The notes: generated by a model not told the origin, from the letters alone. Positions 53,395 to 61,737 are shown, counted from the first letter of the stretch. The stretch is 64,000 nucleotides of DNA from CAZSDU01 sp963662525 (GCA_963662525.1 OY759717.1:1488001-1552000), one strand, 5' to 3'. Numbers and translations: made by a program.

Positions 53395-54696
53395 ATGATG
53401 AAAGCAACTCCAATTTTAATCGTATTACTGTTTTTCATGGTGAACCTGCAGGCACAGGACTACCTGATTGGTTTTGAGGGAAGTGGCGCCAGTACCACGG
53501 TTGACTCGGTGAAAGTTGAAAATCTTTCCCTGGGGATAACCCTGACACTTGCCGGAACAGATATACTACACCTTGTATTGCCGGTTGGCATGGACACTAT
53601 TGAGAAAACAAGCAGTAAATTTCTTCAGATCTATCCAAACCCGATGATTTATGAAAGTTATATAGAATTTTTAACCATGAATGATGGTTTCGTGATCATT
53701 GAGTTAAATGATATTGAGGGCAAACTGGCAGTTAAAACTGGAAATATATTGACTGCGGGTTATCACAGGTATGCTGTCAGCGGACTGAAAAGCGGAGTTT
53801 ATACAATACATGTACGATCAAGCGATTGTTTTTATAGCCGGAAACTGGTTTGCCTGGGAACAGCCCAAAGTAACCCGGCAATTAATTACATCAGCGGGAA
53901 TGTCAAGTTGTTGGTAAAAAACATCGTAAAAAGCACACAATCCATCGTACCCATGCCATTCCATGACGGAAACCAGCTTATATTTACCTTCTATTCCGGC
54001 ATTTTTTCTACCGTTATTCCCACTATTCCCACACAAAGCCAGACAGTTGTTGCTAACTTTTTACAATGCACCGATGCCGAAGGCCATAACTATCCGACAC
54101 TTTCCATTATGACTGGGAAAAAAGGCTGTTCCGGAGAGAAAAGCGAACAGATATGGATGGCGCAAAACCTGAATGTTGGAACGAGAATAAATGGAGCATC
54201 AGATCAAACTGACAATAATATTATTGAAAAATATTGTTATAATGATCTCGATTCCAATTGCGATTTTTTCGGTGGTTTGTACCAATGGAATGAAATGATG
54301 CAATACGATACCACAGGGGGCGTACAGGGCATCTGTCCTGATGGATGGCATATACCCACAGACTTTGAATGGACAACCTTGACTGACTTTTTGGGGGGAG
54401 AGATAGTGGCTGGGGGTAAAATGAAAGCCACGGGGACGATACAGTCGGGGACTGGCCTTTGGTCGGAACCCAATGCAGGCGCCACCAACAGTAGTGGATT
54501 TACCGCGTTACCGGGTGGTTACAGAGCCGACATTGGAGGATACTTTGATGCAATTGATGCCTATTTCTGGACGGGATCGCAGTCAAATTCAAGTTTTTCC
54601 TGGGGAAGAATGCTTCAGGCATGTTGTGAAAGCGCTGAGCGTCATGGAGACGGGGCGAAAACAGCAGGCGCTTCGGTCCGCTGTATCAAGGATTAA
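53395..54696 (+). CDS. FISUMP-domain secreted protein with internal T9SS-like sorting domain
   Basis: A 433-residue protein with a signal peptide ending near VNLQAQ. Residues 75-160 match a type A T9SS sorting domain (LQIYPNPMIYESYIEF to SGVYTIHVRSSD), but it is placed in the middle instead of at the end. Residues 225-433 are a FISUMP domain (MAQNLNVGTRINGA; YQWNEMMQYD; GICPDGWHIPTDFEWTTL; ASVRCIKD), a paralogous surface domain common in Bacteroidota and Fibrobacter. The internal position of the sorting-like domain suggests that it is a fusion or works as an ordinary beta-sandwich. Confidence 0.8.
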   Translation: MMKATPILIVLLFFMVNLQAQDYLIGFEGSGASTTVDSVKVENLSLGITLTLAGTDILHLVLPVGMDTIEKTSSKFLQIYPNPMIYESYIEFLTMNDGFVIIELNDIEGKLAVKTGNILTAGYHRYAVSGLKSGVYTIHVRSSDCFYSRKLVCLGTAQSNPAINYISGNVKLLVKNIVKSTQSIVPMPFHDGNQLIFTFYSGIFSTVIPTIPTQSQTVVANFLQCTDAEGHNYPTLSIMTGKKGCSGEKSEQIWMAQNLNVGTRINGASDQTDNNIIEKYCYNDLDSNCDFFGGLYQWNEMMQYDTTGGVQGICPDGWHIPTDFEWTTLTDFLGGEIVAGGKMKATGTIQSGTGLWSEPNAGATNSSGFTALPGGYRADIGGYFDAIDAYFWTGSQSNSSFSWGRMLQACCESAERHGDGAKTAGASVRCIKD

Positions 54697-54808
54697 ATAT
54701 CCTGGCCCGGGTTTTACTTTTTTAGAAATCAAAGCCATCCTTTTAAAGTGGCTCGAAAGTTTTTTATGTACAATGCATTTTCTGACACGGCAAAATATGA
54801 TACGCAAC

Positions 54809-56695
54809 ATGAAAAAAACAATCTTTACAGGAACTATCCTGTATATCTTTCTTTTTACCTGGTATGGTCCCGACAGATTGCTTGCCCAGGACATGGCCAA
54901 TGCAATCCGTGACAAAAATAACAATGTGGTAAAAGCTTTGCTGGACAAGGGTTATGACGTAAACACAGTATACCATAAACAATCCGCTTTGACATTTCCG
55001 ATAGAATGTGATAATATAGAGGCGTTCCGGATGTTCCTGAATGTCAAAGGGATCAAAGTCAATGTATGGAACATACGCTCCATGCCTGAAGTATCGTGGA
55101 AATATATGGCTTTACACCGGACAACAGAACTTGAAAAACCGCTGGAGTATATGAAAGCCTTACTCGATAAAGGGGCCCTCATTGATGCACAGGACGAGTA
55201 TCTCCGTTGGGATGGATCGTTGGATGAAAGCGGAGGAAATACGACGCTGATGCTGAGTGTGATGAATACTGAAGCCGCGAAATTTTTAATCGATCGGGGA
55301 GCGAAATTGAATATTCAAAGCAGGTCTGGTGTAACAGCCTTGATGGGTGCGGTGCCAAATTTCGAAATACTGAAGCTTCTTGCCGATAAAGGGGCAAAAC
55401 TGGATCTTCAAAATAAGGGAGGTGAGACTGCGCTGATGATGGCTGCGCGAAAATATCCTGATGCCGTAAAGTATCTGATCGACAAAGGGGCAAACATCTC
55501 GTTGCGCCAGCTTGCCTACAGGGCATCGCCGAATGCCTTGGATAATGCCGCCATAGCAGGGAATATCGAATCTGCAAAGTTACTTCTGGCAAGAGCAGTA
55601 AGCCTTGGCATAAAAGATGAGGTGATCAGTGCTTCCCTGCATTGGGCCGTGGTTTCCAACCAGGTCGCGATGGCGAAATACCTGCTCGACGAAGGAGCCA
55701 ATATCGAAGGCACCGATCAGGATGGTCATTACACTCCGCTGATGGAGACCATGATGCTCGAAATGGTTGAACTGCTTGTACAACGTGGAGCCAATGTAAA
55801 TGCCGTAAGTACATTCAATTACACACCCTTGATTCAGGCTGTCCTCAACTTTCAAAAGCCAGACCTGAAAGAGAAAAACAATGTGAAAATAATCAATCTG
55901 CTGTTGGATAAAGGGGCAAACCCGGACATCCCGGACGGCAATGGTACAACCCCCTTGATGTGGGCCGTGCAGAAAATCACACCCACCAAGATACTTATCG
56001 AAAGTGGCGCCAATGTAAATATTCAGAACAAGAACGGGGAGACGGCATTGATGCTCGCCGTGAAGGGCGGATTGGTGAAGACAAGCTTGTTTATGCCCGT
56101 CATTGGTCCTTACAAGGATGCTGCCAAATTGCTGATAGCCAAAGGTGCCGACCTTAACCTGCAGGAAACCAATGGTAAAACTGCACTGATGCATGCTGCG
56201 GGGGCATTGAATAACACCGGCAATGATTATGGTTCCTACACCGACATGGCTGAGTTGCTTATCGAAAAAGGAGCAAAAATCAATATGGAGGATAAAGATA
56301 AAAATACAGCTTTGTATTGGGCCCAGCGGTATGGTCGTACAAAAACGGCCGATTTGCTTCTTACCAAAGGTGCAAATTCTGCCAAAAAATATGTAAAAAC
56401 AGCCGACAATTCGAATGTTAAGGCCGGGATCGTTGGCACCTGGAAAAGTAATTTCAAAGTTGGGGGATCTTCTGTCGTTTTCAAGGTTGTTTTCAATGCC
56501 GACTGGACCTATAGTAAGTCAATGATAACCCAGGGACAGGTGGTTCCTGATGGAGGTAATTACGACACCTATGACTTCAGGGATGGCCGGATCTGGTTGT
56601 TCAATAAGATGGGGACGAATGCCGTTATTGAATGGCGTTTTGAAGGGAAAACACTGGTGCTGAATGGCGAGAAATATGAAAAGGTGGTCAAATAA
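54809..56695 (+). CDS. Secreted ankyrin-repeat protein with C-terminal lipocalin-like domain
   Basis: A 628-residue protein when started at ATG 54809, opening signal peptide MKKTIFTGTILYIFLFTW. The ORF is open much further upstream (to 54473) but that part overlaps the preceding gene. About 11-12 ankyrin repeats fill residues 30-530 with consensus pieces LLDKGANPDIPDGNGTTPLM, NIQNKNGETALMLAVKGG and LLIEKGAKINMEDKDKNTAL. The last ~95 residues (IVGTWKSNFKVGGSSVVFKV to LVLNGEKYEKVV) resemble a lipocalin-like/META-type beta barrel. Periplasmic or surface ankyrin proteins of this kind are thought to bind proteins. Confidence 0.8.
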   Translation: MKKTIFTGTILYIFLFTWYGPDRLLAQDMANAIRDKNNNVVKALLDKGYDVNTVYHKQSALTFPIECDNIEAFRMFLNVKGIKVNVWNIRSMPEVSWKYMALHRTTELEKPLEYMKALLDKGALIDAQDEYLRWDGSLDESGGNTTLMLSVMNTEAAKFLIDRGAKLNIQSRSGVTALMGAVPNFEILKLLADKGAKLDLQNKGGETALMMAARKYPDAVKYLIDKGANISLRQLAYRASPNALDNAAIAGNIESAKLLLARAVSLGIKDEVISASLHWAVVSNQVAMAKYLLDEGANIEGTDQDGHYTPLMETMMLEMVELLVQRGANVNAVSTFNYTPLIQAVLNFQKPDLKEKNNVKIINLLLDKGANPDIPDGNGTTPLMWAVQKITPTKILIESGANVNIQNKNGETALMLAVKGGLVKTSLFMPVIGPYKDAAKLLIAKGADLNLQETNGKTALMHAAGALNNTGNDYGSYTDMAELLIEKGAKINMEDKDKNTALYWAQRYGRTKTADLLLTKGANSAKKYVKTADNSNVKAGIVGTWKSNFKVGGSSVVFKVVFNADWTYSKSMITQGQVVPDGGNYDTYDFRDGRIWLFNKMGTNAVIEWRFEGKTLVLNGEKYEKVVK

Positions 56696-56699
56696 TAGA

Positions 56700-56765
56700 C
56701 AGGTGGCCGATCAAGTGCAAAGTGCTTGATTTTATTGAGGAAATGGACAAATATTGTATTTGATT
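56700..56765. repeat. GTGGTTGATTTTATTGA-family repeat, copy D (partial)
   Basis: Contains CAAAGTGCTTGATTTTATTGA at 56717-56737, plus the following GGAAATGGA, shared with copies at 58.2, 59.3 and 61.9 kb. Only the 3' part of the element is present. Confidence 0.6.
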
Positions 56766-56784
56766 TTAACAAGAGATATGAAAC

Positions 56785-56820
56785 AAAAAAATCCCCACCA
56801 GTAATGGTGAAGATTTTTTT
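56785..56820. terminator. Bidirectional terminator
   Basis: AAAAAAATC, CACCA, loop GTAA, TGGTG, then GATTTTTTT form a symmetrical stem with U-runs in both directions. It lies between the convergent ankyrin gene (+) and SecD-like gene (-) and can stop both transcripts. Confidence 0.75.
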
Positions 56821-56836
56821 GAGGTAGGCACTTCCT

Positions 56837-57469
56837 TTACTTATTCCTCACAATAGTAAATTTCAAGGGCAGCGGCCCACTTGAAATGATAGCAACTAAT
56901 TTCCTGATTTCAGTTCTTGAAAAGCCACTACCAGTCAATGAAATCTTTCCATGGGAAATTGTATCCTTTATCAATGGAGCAGAATAAACTTTGTCATCCA
57001 TGACCAAGGAAACAGGTTTATTCACATTCCGGGTAGTCATGTTCTCCCATACCTTCCACATATTTTCCTTCAATGTGATACATAGCGTGGGCTGTTCAGG
57101 GTTGTCAAAATTTGTATGAGCTTCCAAAAGGTTCTCCTGATTTAAAACCAGAATGGTGTCAGCTTTAAAACTGACATTCCCCTGAATCAATAGAATTTCT
57201 GACAAAGTCAGATTTGAAATGGTATCCCCGACAGTAATAACCAATTCAGATTTTGTATTATTCTGTATAATCTTAACATCACTGAGTCCCATAAATCCTA
57301 ATCTTCGTGACAGAATCACTTTCGACTCAGCCAGAAGTGTACTTGATGCATTTTTAGGAACAATTTGCATTGTAATGACTTGTTTGGTTTTTAACGGTGT
57401 TTGTGAATTACAAAGGGGAATGATGGTAATTAACATTATTCCCAATAAGATATAATTTAAAGTTTTCAT
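56837..57469 (-). CDS. Stand-alone secreted SecD P1-like protein
   Basis: A 210-residue protein from ATG 57469 (MKTLNYILLGIMLITIIPLC, signal peptide). The mature part matches the first periplasmic domain of SecD/SecDF: base subdomain ILSRRLGFMGLSDVKI and head subdomain KPVSLVMDDKVYSAPLIKD to GFSRTEIRKLVAIISSGPLP. The transmembrane helices and remainder of SecDF are missing, so it cannot be a translocase. Such P1-only proteins could bind substrates of the Sec system. The longer ORF (start 57520) adds 17 residues not typical of a signal. Confidence 0.75.
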   Translation of the reverse strand: MKTLNYILLGIMLITIIPLCNSQTPLKTKQVITMQIVPKNASSTLLAESKVILSRRLGFMGLSDVKIIQNNTKSELVITVGDTISNLTLSEILLIQGNVSFKADTILVLNQENLLEAHTNFDNPEQPTLCITLKENMWKVWENMTTRNVNKPVSLVMDDKVYSAPLIKDTISHGKISLTGSGFSRTEIRKLVAIISSGPLPLKFTIVRNK

Positions 57470-57550
57470 AATCATTTGTTTAGATTCAATGAATACACGA
57501 ATTAAACCATACATTCTCATGCAGTGGTTAAAAAATAAAAGTAGAGGAAA

Positions 57551-57940
57551 CTAAATTATTGAGGGAATACCATCATCATTTCCCTGCTCTGGAACTTTCT
57601 GAGGGAAAATTAAACCAATAACTGGATTGTTAGAATGAAATTCAAGCTGATGTGAGTTGTAACAACTGGATATGAGTTCGTTCAGGACGAGTTCCCTGCC
57701 TGAATCGTACTCAAGACGAGTAAATTTCGTATTGAGTTTTTTTATCCAGAATATGTCTATACCCGGGCTTGAAATCTCTGGAACGATGATTGCCTGAAGG
57801 CTGGAACTGTTTGTATATGAGGTAACAGATTGAGTTGTTTCATTATGCTTATCCTTGTCTCTTTGAAAAAAAGAAATAAAGACAATCATTAAAACCAGTA
57901 CAAATATGCCCGAGCTGGTATTTCTTCTGTTGTCACCCAT
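57551..57940 (-). CDS. Small single-pass membrane protein
   Basis: A 129-residue protein from ATG 57940 (MGDNRRNTSSG); the longer ORF uses a TTG. One transmembrane segment (IFVLVLMIVFISFF) follows a basic N-terminus, and the rest would lie outside. No family recognised. It ends 80 bp before the SecD-like gene on the same strand. An exact TACATTTG box lies only 9 bp before its ATG, so the mRNA may be nearly leaderless or the start is further in. Confidence 0.5.
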   Translation of the reverse strand: MGDNRRNTSSGIFVLVLMIVFISFFQRDKDKHNETTQSVTSYTNSSSLQAIIVPEISSPGIDIFWIKKLNTKFTRLEYDSGRELVLNELISSCYNSHQLEFHSNNPVIGLIFPQKVPEQGNDDGIPSII

Positions 57941-57948
57941 AACGGTAT

Positions 57949-57956
57949 CAAATGTA
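57949..57956 (-). promoter_or_regulatory. -7 box TACATTTG
   Basis: Exact match to TAnnTTTG on the minus strand, 9 bp before the candidate ATG at 57940. No good -33 element is present. Confidence 0.35.
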
Positions 57957-58036
57957 CGCAACAATTAGTGATTCTGTTCTAAAGCTTAAAATATTTTCAA
58001 GTCAGTGGTTTTCCAAATGAATTGACACAAATAAAA

Positions 58037-58060
58037 AAAGGCAGGTAATTACCTGTCTTT
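58037..58060 (-). terminator. Stem-loop with U-tract on the minus strand, no gene assigned
   Basis: AAAGGCAGGT, loop AATT, ACCTGTCTTT make a 10-bp stem. On the minus strand it is followed by seven U residues, as in an intrinsic terminator, although no annotated minus-strand gene lies upstream. A second hairpin (ACTGATTG arms, 58117-58137) lies 56 bp away. The 350-bp gap to the HEPN gene otherwise contains repeat copy A. Confidence 0.45.
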
Positions 58061-58137
58061 CTGCATGTTCTACATACATAAAATTCGACATCTAACTTTT
58101 CGAATCTATGTTTTCAACTGATTGAAAATCAATCAGT

Positions 58138-58240
58138 GGTGTCTGTTCACTTAATTGACCAATTATCTAACTTTAAAATCATTCCAGATTATCTCAAAGT
58201 GGTTGATTTTATTGAAGAAACAGATGGATTATCTTAATCT
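58138..58240. repeat. GTGGTTGATTTTATTGA-family repeat, copy A
   Basis: The segment TGACCAATTATCTAACTTTA then ATCATTCCAGATTA, CTCAAAGTGGTTGATTTTAT and TGAAGAAACAGATGG is ~90% identical to 59278-59350. In one frame all copies read as NFKIIPDYLKVVDFIEE followed by a stop. Confidence 0.75.
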
Positions 58241-58265
58241 CTGATAAAAATATCTGAAAATGATG

Positions 58266-58273
58266 TATTTTTG
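58266..58273 (+). promoter_or_regulatory. -7 box TATTTTTG before HEPN/MNT pair
   Basis: An exact TAnnTTTG box 17 bp before the HEPN start at 58291. The -33 element is not clear. Confidence 0.4.
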
Positions 58274-58290
58274 TCTGAACAATAAGAAAG

Positions 58291-58683
58291 ATGACAAAAG
58301 AAGAAGTCATACAATTCTGGTTGGAATCTTCGGATAAGGACTCTCAGACGATGGATCATCTTTATTTGTCGGGTGACTATATGTGGTCACTATTCATTGG
58401 GCATCTTGTCATTGAGAAGTTGCTCAAGGCATATTACATCCGAACAAAAGATGAAAGTTATCCAATGATTCACAACCTTTTGCGAATTGCAGAAAAAGCA
58501 GGATTGGATTTGAATGAGGAACAACAAATCTTCTTTTCGACAGTAACCGGTTTTAACATCAATGCAAGATATGATGACTATAAACAGTCATTTTATCAAA
58601 AATGCACACAAGAATTTACAGCAATTTGGATTGAAAAGATCAAAAATCAAAGATTATGGATCAGAAATCAGCTCTCGAAATAG
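58291..58683 (+). CDS. HEPN-domain protein (candidate toxin of HEPN/MNT pair)
   Basis: A 130-residue all-helical protein. WSLFIGHLVIEKLLKAYYI and YPMIHNLLRIAEKAG are the typical HEPN blocks, with the basic LLKAYYIRT and the conserved His near MIHNL. A strict RX4-6H ribonuclease motif is not evident (Arg and His are further apart). It overlaps the nucleotidyltransferase gene by 28 bp. In known pairs the HEPN protein is an RNase toxin or ribosome-acting factor inactivated by the MNT partner. Confidence 0.85.
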   Translation: MTKEEVIQFWLESSDKDSQTMDHLYLSGDYMWSLFIGHLVIEKLLKAYYIRTKDESYPMIHNLLRIAEKAGLDLNEEQQIFFSTVTGFNINARYDDYKQSFYQKCTQEFTAIWIEKIKNQRLWIRNQLSK

Positions 58684-58967
58684 GGCGGAAATATCTATTA
58701 TTGCTGTTGCAACGAAATTATCCTGTAACAAGGATGTTTTTATATGGTTCCTATGCCCGGGGGAATCAACATGCGGACAGCGATATTGATCTCGCCATCA
58801 TTTTAAAAGAAATGCATGACCCTTTTCAAACTCAGGTTGATTTGCTGCAACTGACTTGGAATTTTGACACCCGAGTTGAGCCTCATCCGTTTGATGCAAG
58901 TGACTTCTCCTCCTTGAATCCTATTATCAAAGAAATCCTTCAAACCGGGGTTGAAATTTCTGTTTGA
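58656..58967 (+). CDS. MNT-type nucleotidyltransferase (antitoxin partner)
   Basis: A 103-residue minimal nucleotidyltransferase: MFLYGSYARGNQHADSDIDL carries the GSxARG and DxD catalytic pattern, followed by LAIILKEM. MNT proteins of these pairs AMPylate the HEPN toxin in characterised systems. The frame starts at ATG 58656 inside the HEPN gene, so translational coupling is likely. Confidence 0.88.
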   Translation: MDQKSALEIGRKYLLLLLQRNYPVTRMFLYGSYARGNQHADSDIDLAIILKEMHDPFQTQVDLLQLTWNFDTRVEPHPFDASDFSSLNPIIKEILQTGVEISV

Positions 58968-58969
58968 TT

Positions 58970-59150
58970 TGACATTGACAGTATCTCCGATTATTTGAAA
59001 GGTAAATTTCATGCCTCTTTCATTATCAACTTTTTCAGCAATCAGAGAATCTTTATTTTTTTCAAACTTTCTCTATTCACGATAATATAATACTTGGGGA
59101 CATTCCCAAAAAATGAATTATGTATGTAACTGGAAGGCTGTCGGGAAACG
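58970..59150 (-). pseudogene. Possible decayed protein end behind the HEPN/MNT pair
   Basis: The minus strand is open through SYIHNSFFGNVPKYYIIV, NRESLKKNKDSLIAEKV and MKFTFQIIGDTVNVKSN and then runs antisense into the MNT gene. The segment looks like protein coding in composition but has no start or natural end. It might be an old gene cut by insertion of the HEPN/MNT unit. No family assigned. Confidence 0.25.
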
Positions 59151-59186
59151 ATTGTTGGGCGAGAAAATCAATGGTCTAAAAGAACC

Positions 59187-59356
59187 ATTTCCACAGATGG
59201 AAACTGAAGTGAAGCACCCTGATTTTCTGTAACATGCAGTATATGAGCCGCCTAATTTGGCATCGCTGCACACTTAACTGACCAATTATCTAACTTTAGA
59301 ATCATTCCAGATTACCTCAAAGTAATTGATTTTATTGATGAAATGGAAGGATTGTG
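59187..59356. repeat. GTGGTTGATTTTATTGA-family repeat, copy B
   Basis: A longer copy: CACCCTGATTTTCTGTAACA then TGCAGTATATGAGCC, TCGCTGCACAC, TGACCAATTATCTAACTTTA, ATTACCTCAAAGTAATTGAT and GATGAAATGGA. The first part matches copy C and the second part matches copy A. It fills most of the 400-bp gap before the antiporter gene. Confidence 0.8.
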
Positions 59357-59367
59357 ACATTCCCATT

Positions 59368-60837
59368 TTAGTCCCCTGATTCAATCCCAAGAACTTTATA
59401 AAAATGATTGATGGCAATAGGGTTGTCCGCTAACACTGACAGTCGGTCTCCTTTCTGAATTCTGGTCGTGCCTTCAGGAGTAAAATATTTACCATCCCGT
59501 TCAATGGATGTCACAGTAATACTTCCGCCCATGGAGAGTTCAATCATTGATTTACCAATGCAAGGACAAAATGACTCAATTGTGGTTTGAACCATAATCG
59601 ACTTACCTTTAATTGTCAGTTCTTTCTCAAATGTAGAGTACTTTCTAACCTGTGGCGGTAGTGTCAGGTTTAACCACTTTGCAACAAAAGACAGGGTTGT
59701 TCCCTGTACAAGGATAGATGTTATCGAAATAAAAAAAACAAGATTAAAAATAAGGTTTGCCTTGTCGATACCGGCTGTCAATGGATAAGTAGCCAAAACA
59801 ATAGGAACAGCACCTCTTAATCCCACCCACGAGATAAACATTTTTTTTCGATTATTAAGTTTGAACATCCAAAGACACAGGTAAACACTTATTGGCCTTG
59901 CGACCGCTATCAATACCAGAGAAATTAACAAACCAATCCCAATATATGGTATCAATTGTTTTGGATAAACAAGCAATCCAAGTGTAATGAACATTATCCC
60001 CTGCATCAACCATGCCTGACCGTCGAAATGTTTAATTAAACTCTTTTTATGGATAAAATTCCTGTTACCAAGAATACATGCCGAGATATAAACCGAAAGA
60101 AATGCATTTCCACCAATAATATCCGTGAAGGAAAAGGTGAAAATCATCAGTGTGATTAGAAGTACGGAATAGAGGCCATCATAGTCCAACTTAATCCAGT
60201 TAATCGTTTTATGCATGACATGGCCCATCAAGTATCCCACCAGACTACCCAAAATCATTTGTCTGAAGAACAATGGAATCAAAGACAGTGCAGTAAACTC
60301 TTTGTTTGTCAATAAGAAAGTAAAACATATCGTCAGGAAATAGGCCATAGGGTCGTTGCTGCCACTCTCCAATTCAAGAAGCGGTCTGAGGTTTCCTTTA
60401 AGTGCAATGCTTTTTAAACGAAGTATGGAAAATACAGCAGCAGCATCGGTTGAAGATACAATTGAACCCAATAACAAACCTTCGAGCAATGAAAGGCCGG
60501 TGACCAAGGTCACAAAGACCCCTACGATAACAGCGGTCAGAACAACTCCAAGTGTAGATAATATCAACCCTTGCCTAAGAATAGGTTTTACATCACCCCA
60601 TCTTGTTTCAAGGCCTCCGGAAAAAAGGATGAACGAAAGGGCGACTGCCCCTATAAATTTTGAGGTTTGAGGGTCATAAAAATAGATACCCCCAAATCCA
60701 TCTGAACCCGCCAACATCCCAACTGCAAGAAATAAAAGGAGAACAGGAATTCCATACTTGGTCGTCCGGCTGCCGATTAATCCGATGATAAGCAGTATAG
60801 AACCAAGGAGCAATATGTTATCAAGGGAAATCGTCAT
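59368..60837 (-). CDS. K+/H+ (CPA1-type) antiporter with RCK_C domain
   Basis: A 489-residue membrane protein with about 12-13 helices (ILLLGSILLIIGLIGSRTT; GNAFLSVYISACILGN). Motifs of the CPA1 fold include GLETRWGDVKP and LLGSIVSSTDAAAVFS, with the paired ion-binding acidic residues typical of NhaP/CvrA. The last ~90 residues (SFCPCIGKSMIELSMGGSIT; TTRIQKGDRLSVLADN) form an RCK_C (TrkA_C) regulatory domain. It exports K+ (or Na+) in exchange for H+, a natural balance to the Kdp importer 8 kb away, although they are not in one operon. Confidence 0.9.
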   Translation of the reverse strand: MTISLDNILLLGSILLIIGLIGSRTTKYGIPVLLLFLAVGMLAGSDGFGGIYFYDPQTSKFIGAVALSFILFSGGLETRWGDVKPILRQGLILSTLGVVLTAVIVGVFVTLVTGLSLLEGLLLGSIVSSTDAAAVFSILRLKSIALKGNLRPLLELESGSNDPMAYFLTICFTFLLTNKEFTALSLIPLFFRQMILGSLVGYLMGHVMHKTINWIKLDYDGLYSVLLITLMIFTFSFTDIIGGNAFLSVYISACILGNRNFIHKKSLIKHFDGQAWLMQGIMFITLGLLVYPKQLIPYIGIGLLISLVLIAVARPISVYLCLWMFKLNNRKKMFISWVGLRGAVPIVLATYPLTAGIDKANLIFNLVFFISITSILVQGTTLSFVAKWLNLTLPPQVRKYSTFEKELTIKGKSIMVQTTIESFCPCIGKSMIELSMGGSITVTSIERDGKYFTPEGTTRIQKGDRLSVLADNPIAINHFYKVLGIESGD

Positions 60838-60928
60838 ATATATTCAGGTACAGTCTCTCAAAAATATGAATTTTATCAATGCCAGAACTTGGTTAGATAA
60901 TGAACAATCTTAGGTTTCAAATATTTTG

Positions 60929-60936
60929 TACCTTTG
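60929..60936 (+). promoter_or_regulatory. -7 box TACCTTTG
   Basis: Exact TAnnTTTG box 22 bp before the ATG at 60959. A minus-strand box TATTTTTG (60866-60859) close by may serve the divergent antiporter gene. Confidence 0.45.
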
Positions 60937-60958
60937 CAAACACCTGAATGGCATGTAC

Positions 60959-61309
60959 ATGAATATATTTCGGAAGTTTAATTTTCTTTCAATCACTTGT
61001 ATCCTTTTTACCTTTCTTTCTTTTTCGAGGTATGCTCCTCAAGCATTAACATTAAGTGAGCAGTCGACCAGTAAGGGAGATATCAAGTTTACATTGCTTC
61101 ATTTCATTTCTTCTGAATTTCTTCTACCAAGTATTGAACGGACACAAAATATTCAAATTTTACCCGTTCTAAAGTGCTTTACTGAAAGCCCTTCTTTTAG
61201 TGAATTCCAAAAAACACTACCAGCTTCAGAAAGCATCAATCATATTCCCATTGTTTCATTTGCCTCCAATTCCATACTTCTTGAACAGATTTGTCAACTT
61301 CAAATCTGA
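60959..61309 (+). CDS. Small exported or membrane-anchored hypothetical protein
   Basis: A 116-residue protein from ATG 60959 (MNIFRKFNFLSITCILFTFL), where a signal peptide or anchor helix is followed by KGDIKFTLLHFISSEFLLPS and a Ser/Thr/Ile-rich tail. The ORF opens at 60926, but the additional 11 residues precede the promoter box. No family recognised. It may pair with the 39-residue protein 105 bp downstream. Confidence 0.5.
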   Translation: MNIFRKFNFLSITCILFTFLSFSRYAPQALTLSEQSTSKGDIKFTLLHFISSEFLLPSIERTQNIQILPVLKCFTESPSFSEFQKTLPASESINHIPIVSFASNSILLEQICQLQI

Positions 61310-61414
61310 TTTTCTTCCCTTTTCCCTTCAGTTTATTTACTAATTCAATTTTATTCGATGGTTGTCCATTGGGATTCAACTATTGGAACAGTATGTTTAT
61401 TAAAAATCAAAAAA

Positions 61415-61534
61415 ATGGAAACAAATGATAATTCAGGTAAAAAAGGAACTTTCGGTCACTTCATGCTATTATTCGTTGGCTTTATAGTCGTTTTGGTTGC
61501 TATTTCATACCTCGTTACATCTCTCATGAAGTAG
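61415..61534 (+). CDS. 39-residue single-helix membrane protein
   Basis: METNDNSGKKGTFGHFMLLF then VGFIVVLVAISYLVTSLMK: a short charged N-terminus and one transmembrane helix. A run AAATCAAAAAA precedes it and a strong terminator follows 19 bp after the stop, which supports a real, separately transcribed gene. Candidate promoter: TTG at 61369, 20 nt, TATGTTTA at 61392. Size and shape resemble small accessory subunits of membrane complexes such as oxidases or pumps. Confidence 0.55.
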   Translation: METNDNSGKKGTFGHFMLLFVGFIVVLVAISYLVTSLMK

Positions 61535-61553
61535 CAGATTTAATGCTATCATG

Positions 61554-61593
61554 AACGAGGGTGTCCAAAATTTCCGGACACCCTCGTTTGTTT
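61554..61593 (+). terminator. Strong intrinsic terminator of the 39-residue gene
   Basis: AACGAGGGTGTCC and GGACACCCTCGTT are perfect 13-bp arms (61554-61566 and 61576-61588) with a 9-nt loop, followed by TGTTT. Confidence 0.85.
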
Positions 61594-61737
61594 AAAATTA
61601 ATTGGACGACTTTGGTATACGGGATAAATCGAATGGAAAGTTCTGATTTCAGACCTTTCCGTCACGATAAGCCATTTTGGTAAGAAGAATTCAATTGCCT
61701 TTAAGTTTGTCAGAACAATGACAAAGATAGAACCTTA

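Noticed and set aside
54473..54808. Upstream extension of the ankyrin gene
   Set aside because: It overlaps the end of the FISUMP gene and lacks a signal peptide; ATG 54809 gives a normal export signal.
55580..56194. 204-codon minus-strand ORF opposite the ankyrin gene
   Set aside because: Periodic shadow of the ankyrin repeats with Cys/His-rich random reading.
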